DNA of 64,000 nt from Stenotrophomonas sp. NA06056 (lineage in GTDB: Bacteria; Pseudomonadota; Gammaproteobacteria; Xanthomonadales; Xanthomonadaceae): assembly GCF_013364355.1 (NCBI RefSeq), contig NZ_CP054931.1, forward strand, positions 1,860,001 through 1,924,000. The letters run 5' to 3'. The notes below the pieces were generated by a model. The model was not told the DNA's origin, ran no database searches, and saw nothing but the letters and a program-made list of their open reading frames with translations. This document shows positions 17,304 through 25,290 of this stretch, one piece after another. Position 1 is the first letter of the stretch. Every line of letters starts with the position of its first letter. Made by a program: the position numbers and the translations under genes.

Positions 17304-18047
17304 ATGAAGCGAGCTGGACTGTTGTTGCTGGGACTGCTGGCCACGGTGCCGGCGTGGGCGGCCGACCTGACGGTGTCCGCGGCATCGAGCCTGACCGAGA
17401 GCTTCCGCGAACTGGGCACCGCCTATGAGAAGGCACACCCGGGAACCAAGGTCGATTTCAACTTCGCCGCGTCCGGCGTACTGCTGCAGCAGATCAGCCG
17501 CGGCGCGCCGGTGGATGTGTTCGCGTCGGCCGATGAAGCCACGATGGACCAGGCCCAGCAGCAGGATCTGCTGGCGGCCGGCACCCGCGAGGTGTTCGCG
17601 GTGAACGCGCTGTGGGTGGTGGTGCCGCCGCAGGCCAAGGCTGCGCCGCGAACCTTGAAGGACCTGGCCGGTGCCGGCGTGCAGCGCATCGCATTGGGCA
17701 ACCCGGACAGCGTGCCGGTCGGACGCTATGCCAAGGGTGCGCTGGAAGCGGCAGGCCTGTGGCCGTCGGTGCAAGGCAAGACCATCACCACGCAGAACGT
17801 GCGCCAGTCGCTGGATTACGTGGCGCGCGGTGAAGTGGATGCCGGCTTCGTCTATGCCACCGATGCGCAGGCGATGCCCGACCGTGTGCGCCGTGCCTTC
17901 GCAGTACCTGTGTCGGGGCGCATTGCCTATCCGCTGGCGGTGACCAAGGCCAGTGCGCAGCCGGCTGAAGCCAAGCGCTTCACCGCCTTCGTGCGTTCGG
18001 CACAGGGCCAGGCGATCCTGGCCAAGCATGGGTTCGGCAAGCCCTGA
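17304..18047 (+). CDS. modA: molybdate ABC transporter, periplasmic binding protein ModA
   Basis: ModA (247 aa) begins with a Sec signal peptide (residues 1-19, cleavage after PAWA). The mature protein starts ADLTVSAASSLTESF, and contains FNFAASGVLLQQI, DVFASADEATMDQA and LDYVARGEVDAGFVYATDA, all typical of molybdate/tungstate binders. It supplies molybdenum for the cofactor genes at the start of the window. It follows fnr by 19 bases and is three bases ahead of modB. Confidence 0.95.
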   Translation: MKRAGLLLLGLLATVPAWAADLTVSAASSLTESFRELGTAYEKAHPGTKVDFNFAASGVLLQQISRGAPVDVFASADEATMDQAQQQDLLAAGTREVFAVNALWVVVPPQAKAAPRTLKDLAGAGVQRIALGNPDSVPVGRYAKGALEAAGLWPSVQGKTITTQNVRQSLDYVARGEVDAGFVYATDAQAMPDRVRRAFAVPVSGRIAYPLAVTKASAQPAEAKRFTAFVRSAQGQAILAKHGFGKP

Positions 18048-18050
18048 GGC

Positions 18051-18734
18051 ATGGATCTGGACTGGAGCGCACTGGGGTTGTCGCTGAAGGTGGCCGGCTG
18101 GGCCACCGCGATCAATCTGGTGCTGGGCGTGGCGCTGGGCGCGCTGCTGGCGCGTCGGCGATTTCCCGGCCGTGAGCTGCTGGATTCGCTGCTGACCCTG
18201 CCGATGGTGCTGCCACCGACGGTGCTGGGGTATTACCTGCTGGTGCTGATCGGTCGCAACGGCCCGATCGGCGCGTGGCTGCAGTCGTGGTTCGGCATCA
18301 ACCTGGTATTCACCTGGCAGGCTGCAGTGATTGCTGCGGCGGTGGCCTCGCTGCCGCTGGTGTTCAAGCCGGCACGCGCGGCGTTCGAGGAAGTGGACGG
18401 TCAGCTGGAGCAGGCCGCACGAACGCTCGGTGTGTCCGAAGCGGCGGTGTTTTTCCGCATCACGCTGCCACTGGCCTGGCGCGGCATCCTCGCTGGCCTG
18501 TTGCTGGCGTTTGCACGCGCGATGGGCGAGTTTGGCGCGACGCTGATGGTGGCTGGCAGCATTCCTGGCCGCACGCAGACGCTGTCGATCGCCATCTACG
18601 AGGCGGTGCAGGCTGGCCAGGATGGCAAGGCCAATGCGCTGGTGATCCTGACCTCGGTGGTCTGTATCGTGATCCTGTTGCTGGCCGCGCGGCTGGTGGG
18701 CGGACGTCGCCGGGAGCTGCGCGATGTGGCTTGA
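18051..18734 (+). CDS. modB: molybdate ABC transporter permease ModB
   Basis: An inner-membrane permease (227 aa, about five or six membrane segments). The EAA loop that contacts the ATPase is visible as QAARTLGVSEAAVFFRITLP, and the family segment LPMVLPPTVLGYYLL is near the N-terminus. It overlaps modC by 11 bases. Confidence 0.95.
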   Translation: MDLDWSALGLSLKVAGWATAINLVLGVALGALLARRRFPGRELLDSLLTLPMVLPPTVLGYYLLVLIGRNGPIGAWLQSWFGINLVFTWQAAVIAAAVASLPLVFKPARAAFEEVDGQLEQAARTLGVSEAAVFFRITLPLAWRGILAGLLLAFARAMGEFGATLMVAGSIPGRTQTLSIAIYEAVQAGQDGKANALVILTSVVCIVILLLAARLVGGRRRELRDVA

Positions 18735-19392
18735 CCTGCAGGTGCAGCGCCGCCTGCAGGCGGCCGGCCAGGATTTCGTGTTGGACGTATCGCTGCAGTG
18801 CACGCAGCGCCAGGTGGTGCTGTTCGGACCCTCAGGCGCGGGCAAGAGCCTGACCCTGAAGGCGGTGGCCGGGCTGCTGAGACCGGGCCAGGGCCATGTG
18901 CGCCTGCAGGGACAGACCCTGTTCGATGCGGCCACCGGCGTGGATCTGCCGCCGCAGCGCCGCCGGTTGGGCTATGTGTTCCAGGATTACGCGTTGTTCC
19001 CGCACCTGAGCGTGCGCCAGAACGTGGCCTTCGGGCTGCAGAAGGGCTGGTTGAATCCACGGATCGGCCAGCGCTTCAATGCGGTGGAGCAGTGGTTGCA
19101 CGCATTCCGCATCGACACGGTGGGCGATCTGTTGCCCTCGCAGGTCTCCGGTGGCCAACGCCAGCGTACCGCCCTCGCGCGCGCCCTGGTGACGCAGCCG
19201 CAGGCGTTGCTGCTGGATGAACCGTTCTCCGCGCTGGACCATGATCTTCGCCAGCACCTGCGCCAGGAGCTGGAGAGCGTGCTGGACAAGACCGGCATCC
19301 CATTGTTGTTGATCAGCCACGACCCGCAGGATGTGGCCGTGTTTGGCCAGCAGGTGGCGCGCGTGGTGGACGGTCGCATCGTCGGCGGTTGA
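18724..19392 (+). CDS. modC: molybdate ABC transporter ATPase ModC, short form
   Basis: An ABC ATPase (222 aa) with Walker A GPSGAGKSLT, Q-loop VFQDYALFPHLSV, signature VSGGQRQRTALARAL, Walker B LLLDEPFSALD and the switch His in LLISHDPQDV. E. coli ModC has about 350 residues because of a C-terminal molybdate-binding (MOP) domain; that domain is absent here, so this copy cannot sense substrate in the same way. The stop is followed nine bases later by an inverted SMAG pair. Confidence 0.93.
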   Translation: MWLDLQVQRRLQAAGQDFVLDVSLQCTQRQVVLFGPSGAGKSLTLKAVAGLLRPGQGHVRLQGQTLFDAATGVDLPPQRRRLGYVFQDYALFPHLSVRQNVAFGLQKGWLNPRIGQRFNAVEQWLHAFRIDTVGDLLPSQVSGGQRQRTALARALVTQPQALLLDEPFSALDHDLRQHLRQELESVLDKTGIPLLLISHDPQDVAVFGQQVARVVDGRIVGG

Positions 19393-19401
19393 CCGGCGCC
19401 T

Positions 19402-19473
19402 GTAGAGCCGAGCCCATGCTCGGCTGCTCTTCGCGACACCGCCAACAGCAGCCGAGCATGGGCTCGGCTCTAC
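19402..19473. repeat. inverted SMAG pair, likely bidirectional terminator
   Basis: A 24-base element at 19402-19425 (GTAG + AGCCGAGC/GCTCGGCT palindrome) and its exact reverse complement at 19450-19473, separated by 24 bases. It lies between the convergent modC and the diflavin reductase gene and can fold as one large hairpin from either strand. Confidence 0.88.
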
Positions 19474-19485
19474 AGGATCAACGGA

Positions 19486-21015
19486 TCAATACAGTTCACA
19501 GTGCGTGCGGCCTTCGCCTCGCAGCGCGTCCCAGTGCCCTTCGCCACCGATGGCATCGATGGCCTCGCGCACCGCGCCTTCCAGGTGGCTCTTGTTGCCG
19601 CACAGGTACAGATGTCCGCCGCGGGCCAGCACATCACGCACCTCGCTGGCGCGCTGCTGCAGCACATGCTGCACATAGACCTTTTCGGCACCATCGCGCG
19701 AGAACGCAGTATGCAGGCCGGCCAGCACGCCACGCGTGTGCCAGTCCTGCAGCTGGTCGCGATACAGGTAGTCATGCTGGCTGTGCTTCTCGCCGAACAC
19801 CAGGTGCACCTCGCGTTCGCAGGCACTGGCCTGCAGCTCCTGCATCAGGCCCATCAACGGTGCGATGCCGGTGCCGGTGCCGACCAGAAACAGCGGTGCA
19901 TCGCCGGTATCGGGAAGGTGGAAGCCAGGGTTGGAGCGGCAGTACACGCGGGCATGTTCGCCGCCATGCAGCAGGCTGCCGGTAGCAGTGCCGAAGCGCT
20001 CGCGGCCGCGCAGGGTGTAGCGCACTTCGCGCACGCACAGGCTCAGCTGGTCGTCGCACGGATGCGAGGCGATGGAATAGGCGCGCGGCAGTCGCGGTGA
20101 CAGCAGTTCGCGCAGCCGGACCAGCGGCACGCTGTCCGGCGTGGCGTGGTCCTGCAGCACGTCCAGCAGGTCCAGGCCGTGGAGGTAGGCTTCCAGCTCG
20201 CGCTTCTGGCTGACCTTCAAAAGGCCCTTCAGTACCTCGCTGCCGCCCAGCCTGGCCAGTTCGCGCAGCACGCCCTTGCTCAGCAGGCGCAGCTCGCGGT
20301 CATGCAGGGCGGCCACGGCGGCGGTGTCGCCGTACCAGGTGGCCAATGCCTGCAGCAGGGCAGGGTCGTTCTCGGGTACTACGTGCAGGGTGTCGCCCGC
20401 GCGGTAGGCCATGCCACTGCCGGCAATGTCCAACTGCAGGTGCCAGGCGGCCGGCTCGCTGCTGTTCAAGCGGCGGCGTTCGAGAATGGGGGCGGCAAAC
20501 GCATTATCTTCGCCATAGGCGGTGACCTGCAGGTGCAGGTCCTGGCCAGCGTCGGGGTCGCCATCCAGCACTTGGCCGAGCACTGGCTGCCATTGCTGGA
20601 AGAACTGCTCGTAGCCCAGGTCGGCGTCCACCCGATGCAGCAGCGGCTGCGCCTGGCGCTCGCTCAGCGCAGCATCCAGCGCCTTGGTGAAGCCGCAGAA
20701 GCTGGGGTAGCCGGTGTCGCCAAGGCCGAACACCGCATAGCGCAGGCCGCTCAGCGTCGGGGTCTGGCGCAGTGTTTCAAAGAACTGCTCGCCGTTGGCC
20801 GGCGGTTCGCCATCGCCGAACGAGCTGGAAATCGCCAGCAGCACATCGCCTTGGCCGAGACTGGCCACGTCGATGTCGTTGAACGGGAGCACCTGCGGCC
20901 CGTGCGGCTGCAGCTCCGCGCCCAGGCGCTGGGCCAGGGCGCGGGCATTGCCCGACTCGGACGCGAAACCCACCAGCAGGCGGCTGAAGGGCGTACTGGT
21001 CGGGAGGGCGTTCAC
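19486..21015 (-). CDS. CysJ-like diflavin reductase (FMN/FAD/NADPH)
   Basis: A 509-residue protein with the domain order of CysJ and cytochrome P450 reductase. The flavodoxin domain (about 1-150) has FASESGNARALAQRL, SSSFGDGEPPANGEQF and FGLGDTGYPSFCGF. The FAD domain has PRAYSIASHP; the NADPH domain has LVGTGTGIAPLMGL and VYVQHVL, and the chain ends ELY with the expected C-terminal aromatic. It starts with GTG, overlapping the TGA of the PAS gene, so the two are coupled. No CysI, CysH or sulfur gene is nearby. The partner is unknown; the PAS protein or another redox protein is an inference. The C-terminus abuts an inverted SMAG pair. Confidence 0.88.
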   Translation of the reverse strand: MNALPTSTPFSRLLVGFASESGNARALAQRLGAELQPHGPQVLPFNDIDVASLGQGDVLLAISSSFGDGEPPANGEQFFETLRQTPTLSGLRYAVFGLGDTGYPSFCGFTKALDAALSERQAQPLLHRVDADLGYEQFFQQWQPVLGQVLDGDPDAGQDLHLQVTAYGEDNAFAAPILERRRLNSSEPAAWHLQLDIAGSGMAYRAGDTLHVVPENDPALLQALATWYGDTAAVAALHDRELRLLSKGVLRELARLGGSEVLKGLLKVSQKRELEAYLHGLDLLDVLQDHATPDSVPLVRLRELLSPRLPRAYSIASHPCDDQLSLCVREVRYTLRGRERFGTATGSLLHGGEHARVYCRSNPGFHLPDTGDAPLFLVGTGTGIAPLMGLMQELQASACEREVHLVFGEKHSQHDYLYRDQLQDWHTRGVLAGLHTAFSRDGAEKVYVQHVLQQRASEVRDVLARGGHLYLCGNKSHLEGAVREAIDAIGGEGHWDALRGEGRTHCELY

Positions 21016-21440
21016 GCGGCCTCGTAGAAGTCGTCGAATTTTTCCTTGCTGAACTCGACCAGGTCGTAGTTCTGCATCAGGTCGTTCACCACGCGGCGGA
21101 TGCTGATGTAGGAGGTGATGTTGCCGTCGGCGTCGAACAGCGGCTGCACGGTGGTATCGACCACATAGAGCACACCGCCCTTGCCAAGGTTGGGCACGAT
21201 GCCGGTCCAGGTCTTGCCGGCCTTGATGGTGTCCCACATGTCCTTGTAGACGGCCTTGGGCACGTCCGGATGGCGGACGATGCTGTGCGGCTGGCCGATC
21301 AGTTCCTCGCGTGCGAAGCCGGTGAGCGTGCAGAACAGGTCGTTGGCATAGGTGATGTTGCCCTGCAGGTCGGTGGTGGAGATCACCATCACGTTCTGCA
21401 TGGCGTTTAGCAGCTGGGCGTTGTCGGGGGTGTAGCTCAT
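21012..21440 (-). CDS. stand-alone Aer-type PAS domain protein
   Basis: A 142-residue protein that is almost only one PAS domain. TTDLQGNITYANDLFCTLTG, GQPHSIVRHPDVPK and MWDTIKAGKTWTG closely match the FAD-binding PAS of the aerotaxis receptor Aer. There is no HAMP, kinase or methyl-accepting domain, so it may bind FAD and report redox state to a partner. ATG 21440 has AAGGA upstream; longer in-frame extensions run through the FNR-like box and a SMAG repeat and are not coding. It is translationally coupled to the diflavin reductase. Confidence 0.88.
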   Translation of the reverse strand: MSYTPDNAQLLNAMQNVMVISTTDLQGNITYANDLFCTLTGFAREELIGQPHSIVRHPDVPKAVYKDMWDTIKAGKTWTGIVPNLGKGGVLYVVDTTVQPLFDADGNITSYISIRRVVNDLMQNYDLVEFSKEKFDDFYEAA

Positions 21441-21491
21441 CGCAGGGTCCTTGTGGATGCCGGTAACGCCGGCGTGTTCGGGTCCTGCATA

Positions 21492-21533
21492 GAAATACGC
21501 CCGCGCGGCGGCGGGCGGTTTGACATTGATCAA
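21492..21533 (-). promoter_or_regulatory. FNR-like box and -10 upstream of the PAS-diflavin operon
   Basis: On the minus strand TTGATCAATGTCAA (21533-21520) matches the FNR consensus except GTCAA in the second half. A possible -10, TATTTC at 21497-21492, is spaced as expected for a site centred near -42, giving a start around 21485 and a 45-base leader before ATG 21440. Confidence 0.68.
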
Positions 21534-21580
21534 GCGGGTGACGCGATGGCCTGCGACCGGGTGTCGCAGGGGGCATCTCT

Positions 21581-21652
21581 GTAGAGCCGAGCCCATGCTC
21601 GGCTTATGCCGCAAGCGGGATTGCCAGCAGCCGAGCGTGGGCTCGGCTCTAC
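21581..21652. repeat. inverted SMAG pair upstream of the PAS gene
   Basis: GTAG-type element at 21581-21604, identical to that at 19402, and an inverted copy with one change at 21629-21652, 24 bases apart. The two pairs at 19402 and here bracket the PAS-diflavin operon. This pair also follows azlD, which reads leftward, and could terminate its transcript. Confidence 0.88.
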
Positions 21653-21668
21653 TGAAAAGGCGAGCGCC

Positions 21669-21983
21669 TCAGCCCATGAGATAACGCAACACCCCGGCCG
21701 AGACCACGCCGATCAGCACCGTCGGCAGCATCGACAGCCGCGTGGCGGCCAGCAGGGTGATCGCCAGCGCGGCCAGGTCGGCGGGCTTGTCGGCGACGAA
21801 GTCCGGGGCGATCACCGAAATCAGCACGCAGCCTGGCGCGGCTTCCATCACCGTCACTGCGCGTTTGCTCAACGTGCGGTTGCGCAGCGCGAGGAAGCCG
21901 ACGATGCGGGTCAGGTAGGTGGCGGCGGCCATCAGCACGATGGTCAGCACCGAGGTCCAGTGGATCATTCCATTGAAGATCAT
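21669..21983 (-). CDS. azlD: AzlD family branched-chain amino-acid exporter small subunit
   Basis: A 104-residue membrane protein with about four hydrophobic segments, including AAATYLTRIVGFLALR and a Leu/Val-rich end. Family members pair with AzlC to export branched-chain amino acids. The start ATG 21983 overlaps the azlC stop by four bases. Confidence 0.85.
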   Translation of the reverse strand: MIFNGMIHWTSVLTIVLMAAATYLTRIVGFLALRNRTLSKRAVTVMEAAPGCVLISVIAPDFVADKPADLAALAITLLAATRLSMLPTVLIGVVSAGVLRYLMG

Positions 21984-22711
21984 GCCGCGTCCTCCGCCAG
22001 CAGCCAGGCGGCCGCCAGGCCGGCCAGTGCGCCGCTGGCCACGTACCACGCACCCGGGATCAGCAGATAGGTGGCAGCGGCCACGACCAGGCTGACCAGC
22101 CATGGCCGCGCAGCCTTCATGCCCTGCCACATGCCGCGCAGCAGCACCAGGAACACGGCGGGGAAGGCCATGTCGAAGCCGTAGGCGTGGATGTCGCCCA
22201 GCATCGGCCCGACGATTGCGCCCAGCGCAGTGCAGGCCACCCAGACCGTATACAGGCCTGCCGAGACGCCCAGGTAATAGGCCAGGCTGAAGCCCAACGC
22301 ACGGCGGCGCGCATCGGCCACGCCCATCGCCCAGCTTTCGTCGCACATGAAGAACAGAGCCGGCAGCACCCGGCGGCGCGGCAGGTGCTGCAGCAGCGGA
22401 GCCAGGCTGGCGCCCATCAGCAGGTGGCGGCTGTTGACCAGTGCGGTGATCGCCACGATCAGCGCGATGTGTGGCGGCGAGGTCCACAGTTCGACGGCGG
22501 CGAACTCCGAGCCGCCAGCAAAGTTGAGGCCGGTCATCAGCGGCACTTCCAATGCGCTCAGGCCTTTCTGGGCGGCCTGCGCGCCGAGCACCAGGGCGAA
22601 GGGAATGAAGCCGATCATCACTGGCACGGCGGCGCGCAGGCCGCGCAGGAATTCGGCGCGCGGCGCGGTATCGCAGGTGTCGGGCAGGGGGAGGGTGGTA
22701 CGGGCGTCCAT
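21980..22711 (-). CDS. azlC: AzlC family branched-chain amino-acid exporter large subunit
   Basis: A 243-residue inner-membrane protein with the family segments RGLRAAVPVMIGFIPFALVLG, GLNFAGGSEFAAVELW and NSRHLLMGASLAPLL (shown in parts). It works with AzlD as a two-component exporter. ATG 22711 was chosen over a longer in-frame extension, since the preceding stretch is the promoter region shared with the divergent Lrp gene. Regulation by that Lrp-type protein is inferred from arrangement. Confidence 0.86.
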   Translation of the reverse strand: MDARTTLPLPDTCDTAPRAEFLRGLRAAVPVMIGFIPFALVLGAQAAQKGLSALEVPLMTGLNFAGGSEFAAVELWTSPPHIALIVAITALVNSRHLLMGASLAPLLQHLPRRRVLPALFFMCDESWAMGVADARRRALGFSLAYYLGVSAGLYTVWVACTALGAIVGPMLGDIHAYGFDMAFPAVFLVLLRGMWQGMKAARPWLVSLVVAAATYLLIPGAWYVASGALAGLAAAWLLAEDAA

Positions 22712-22838
22712 GGAACGGCACAACGAGGTGGGGGTGGCCCATGCTAGCGGTCCGATCACGAAATCGGGTTGCGTTGATGCCACTGGATTCTGGATGATTG
22801 ATATTTAATGCGGCCAGAAGTGACAAGGGTGGAATCCC

Positions 22839-23303
22839 ATGCAGTATCAGCTCGACAACCTCGATCGACGCATCCTCGACGCCCTGCAGCGCGACGGCCG
22901 CCTGCAGAACCTGGAGCTGGCACGTCTGGTCGGGCTCTCGCCGTCGGCCTGCCTGCGCCGGGTGCGGCTACTGGAGGAGGGCGGCTACATCGACCGCTAT
23001 GTGGCCTTGTTGAACGAGGCCAAGGTGGGCCGTGGCTTCACCGTGTTCGTGCGCGTGTGGCTGCGCGGGCAGGACGAGGACACCACCAACCACTTCATCA
23101 ACAGCATCAAGTCTTTCCCGGAAGTACTTGAATGCCATCTGATGGCCGGTGACTGCGATTTCCTGCTGCGGGTGGCGGTGGCCGACCTTGATGCCTACCG
23201 GCAGTTCCAGATGCAGCACCTGAACCGGATCGCCGGGGTGCAGAACACCAAGACCGAGATTCCGATGCAGCGGATCAAGCAGACGACCCAGCTGCCGCTT
23301 TGA
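22839..23303 (+). CDS. Lrp/AsnC family transcriptional regulator
   Basis: A 154-residue feast/famine regulator. The N-terminal helix-turn-helix covers residues about 4-60 (LDRRILDALQRDGRLQNLEL, LVGLSPSACLRRVRLLEE). The C-terminal RAM ligand domain is recognised by FPEVLECHLMAGDCDFLLRV. It is divergent from azlCD across a 127-base gap, the usual layout for a local amino-acid-responsive regulator of an exporter. Confidence 0.92.
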   Translation: MQYQLDNLDRRILDALQRDGRLQNLELARLVGLSPSACLRRVRLLEEGGYIDRYVALLNEAKVGRGFTVFVRVWLRGQDEDTTNHFINSIKSFPEVLECHLMAGDCDFLLRVAVADLDAYRQFQMQHLNRIAGVQNTKTEIPMQRIKQTTQLPL

Positions 23304-23344
23304 GGGATGGGTGGTTGCGGCCGGGTTGCACCCGGCACCCGCAG

Positions 23345-23367
23345 GTGGTGCCGGCCGCTGGCCGGCA
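23345..23367 (+). repeat. SMAG variant (GTGG start)
   Basis: GTGG followed by TGCCGGCC-GCT-GGCCGGCA; the same palindrome as at 15188 but with GTGG in place of GTAG. Confidence 0.65.
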
Positions 23368-23376
23368 ACCTCAGGA

Positions 23377-23492
23377 GCAACAGCCGAAGCAACAGCCGAA
23401 GCAACAGCCGAAGCAACAGCCGAAGCAACAGCCGAAGCAACAGCCGAAGCAACAGCCGAAGCAACAGCCGAAGCAACAGCCGAAGCAACAGC
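23377..23492 (+). repeat. 12-bp tandem repeat (minisatellite), nine full copies
   Basis: The unit GCAACAGCCGAA is repeated nine times without a mismatch (23377-23484), then eight bases of a tenth copy. All reading frames through it are open because 12 is a multiple of three, which produces artificial ORFs of the ATAE, QPKQ, LLLR and CCFG type. None has a credible start or homologous flanks, so I treat it as non-coding. Confidence 0.92.
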
Positions 23493-23508
23493 GTGCATTC
23501 CGTGGGAT

Positions 23509-23689
23509 GGCGGGGTGGGTCCGGTTGCAGGGGAAGCTGCAAGTACGTCCATGTAAGCTCGGTCGCCGCTTGCTCGTGTGCGCAGTCCTGCGCACACGGC
23601 AAGACCTGGGTTGGGCGTCCTGCCCAACCCGCCCGAGGCATGCCTCGGGCCCATGCGGCTCACGCCCCTGCAACCGGACCCACCCCGCC
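23509..23689. repeat. composite palindromic intergenic element with 25-bp terminal inverted repeats
   Basis: A 25-base sequence at 23509-23533 recurs as its perfect reverse complement at 23665-23689. Between them lie three nested palindromes: 23576-23597 (9-bp stem, loop GTCC), 23608-23630 (9-bp stem, loop GTCCT) and 23631-23650 (perfect 20-bp palindrome). There is no ORF with coding character. It resembles a folded, MITE-like or REP-cluster element. Confidence 0.8.
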
Positions 23690-23993
23690 TTCGACAGATT
23701 TCCGCGATCTGCCGGAACGGCATGATCTGCTCCTGGTGGGTGTCGACCTTGGTCGACACGTTTGGGTCGGCACGGGCTCCGACCCCGTGCGCAGATGATC
23801 ATGTCTGCTCGATTCATTGATGCCTGATGGGTGACTGGGTTCACGGAGCCTGGCTCCACGTCGGCTGTGGGCGGCGGTCATCGCAATGACATGTGACCCC
23901 GGTACGGTTTGAGCCCGCTTGCTGGTCGCGCGCGGGCCGGGGTTCCGGTGGTGGCGCGCGTCCGCTGCAGCTGCTGTCGCTGCCGAGGGTCAT
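23690..23993. other. non-coding stretch with two further hairpins before the secretion island
   Basis: About 300 bases without a supportable gene. Palindromes at 23740-23759 (9-bp stem around TT) and 23764-23785 (GGGTCGG/CCGACCC) continue the repeat cluster. I looked here for a Pho box or ECF-type promoter for the following gene and saw none I could defend. Confidence 0.6.
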
Positions 23994-24674
23994 GTGTTCT
24001 ACGTCAGGGGGCTGAATGGACACCATGCGGTCGGAACTTGGAAGGTGGCCATCGCCGCGTGGCTGCTGCTGTCCTTTGCCGCTGGCGCGCAGGACGGTGT
24101 TCATCCCTATGACATCCCTGCGCAGCCGCTGGAACAGGCGGTCGAGCGCTTCAGTGTCATCAGCGGGTGGTCGGTGATGTACCCGGGCGACCTTGCCGCA
24201 GGCCGCAGCAGCCATGCGCTGCGCGCCAGCCTGGCGCCGCTGCCTGCCTTGCAGGCGCTGTTGCAGGGCTCCGGTATCGAGGCCGAGGTGATCGGCGAAC
24301 AGCGTGTGGTGCTGCGCCGGGGCACGTCCTCCGTCGACGAACCCGGTGTCGGCGCCGAACTTCCCGAGGCCGAGCGTCGGCGTCGCTACGGCGGGCTGCA
24401 GCAGCGCCTGCGCGCAGTGTTCTGTGACGACCCGGAGATCGCGCCCGGCGGCTATGCCGCGACGCTGCGTTTCCATGTCGACAGCGAAGGCCAGGTGCAT
24501 GCACCCGAGCTGCTGTCAGGCAGTGGCAGCGCCCGTCGCGATGCACGCCTGCTGCAGGCGATGCAGGGCCTGGTGCTGGCGGCCGAGGCTGGCGCGCTGG
24601 CGCAGCCGGTAACGCTGCAGATCCGACCTTCCGGCACCGACCACGACTGTGGCCGGCGCGCGCCCCTTCCATGA
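23994..24674 (+). CDS. STN-domain signalling protein (VreA-like) with TonB-C-like end
   Basis: A 226-residue protein: hydrophobic signal segment (residues about 18-35), then an STN domain (YDIPAQPLEQAVERFSVISG through about residue 110), then a segment resembling a TonB C-terminal domain (LRFHVDSEGQVHAPELLSGS). There is no beta-barrel, so it is not a full TonB-dependent receptor. This is how I remember P. aeruginosa VreA, which signals to an anti-sigma factor. The two following genes are an ECF sigma factor and a FecR-like protein, as for VreI and VreR. The start is uncertain: I chose GTG 23994 with GAGGG at 23985-23989; GTG 24045 is an alternative. Confidence 0.8.
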   Translation: MFYVRGLNGHHAVGTWKVAIAAWLLLSFAAGAQDGVHPYDIPAQPLEQAVERFSVISGWSVMYPGDLAAGRSSHALRASLAPLPALQALLQGSGIEAEVIGEQRVVLRRGTSSVDEPGVGAELPEAERRRRYGGLQQRLRAVFCDDPEIAPGGYAATLRFHVDSEGQVHAPELLSGSGSARRDARLLQAMQGLVLAAEAGALAQPVTLQIRPSGTDHDCGRRAPLP

Positions 24675-24690
24675 CTTCAAGGATTCGAAC

Positions 24691-25221
24691 ATGAGCAACG
24701 GTACGGCTGGGGCAGTTGACCTGATGGACCACCTTCTGGGTGCCTACGATGAGCTGAAGCGCCGGCTGGTGCGCAAGCTGGGCTCGGAAGAGCTGGCCGG
24801 CGACGCGCTGCAGGACACCTGGATGCGCCTGAGCGCGCGTCGTGACCGCCTGGACGCCGTGCAGAACCCCGCGGCCTACCTGCTGCGCATGGCGATGAAT
24901 ACCGTGATCGACCGCCAACGTGCGGACCACCGCCTGCTGAGCCTGGAGGAGGTGGATACGCTGATGGACATGGCCGACCCGGCACCCGGCCCGGCGCAGG
25001 CGGCCGAACTGGACTTCGCGCTGGAAGACATGGTCGGCCTGCTGCAGCGCATGCCCGAGCGCCGTCGTAGCATCCTGCTGGCAATCCGCGTCGATGGCCT
25101 GCAGCAGCGCGACGTGGCCGACCACCTCGGCGTGTCGCTGCGGCTGGTACAGCGTGAGCTGAAGGCGGCCCAGGACTACCTGGCCGAGCGCAGCGGGCAG
25201 GGGCGCCAGGTGCGGTTCTGA
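24691..25221 (+). CDS. ECF-family RNA polymerase sigma factor (FecI/VreI-like)
   Basis: A 176-residue group IV sigma factor. Region 2 has DALQDTWMRLSARRD and NPAAYLLRMAMNTVIDRQR; region 4 has MPERRRSILLAIRVDGLQQR followed by a helix-turn-helix. It belongs to the FecI type controlled from the cell surface. ATG 24691 has AAGGA at 24679-24683; a longer in-frame form would start inside the upstream gene. The FecR-like partner is 69 bases downstream. Its likely targets are the T2SS and TPS genes of this island, by analogy with VreI. Confidence 0.9.
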   Translation: MSNGTAGAVDLMDHLLGAYDELKRRLVRKLGSEELAGDALQDTWMRLSARRDRLDAVQNPAAYLLRMAMNTVIDRQRADHRLLSLEEVDTLMDMADPAPGPAQAAELDFALEDMVGLLQRMPERRRSILLAIRVDGLQQRDVADHLGVSLRLVQRELKAAQDYLAERSGQGRQVRF

Positions 25222-25290
25222 GCGACGGCATCCGTCTACACTTTGACGCCGAGCAGAACCCCGCAGCGTGCGGGTCCGGCATGAGCCCCC

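Noticed and set aside
19486..21015. Assimilatory sulfite reductase flavoprotein CysJ
   Set aside because: Domain order fits, but there is no cysI, cysH or cysG nearby and the context is FNR-like control with a PAS protein; the symbol cysJ would over-claim.
23377..23492. CRISPR array
   Set aside because: The units are head-to-tail without spacers and no cas gene is near.
23300..23859. Several long ORFs on both strands through the 12-bp repeat (Gln-Pro-Lys, Ala-Thr-Glu, Leu-Leu-Arg and Cys-Phe-Gly repeats)
   Set aside because: The 12-base unit keeps all frames open automatically; none of the frames has a good start, ribosome site or plausible flanking protein.
23875..23903. Pho box upstream of the STN gene (ATGACAT at 23886)
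   Set aside because: Again a single half-site on the reverse strand, without a correctly spaced partner.
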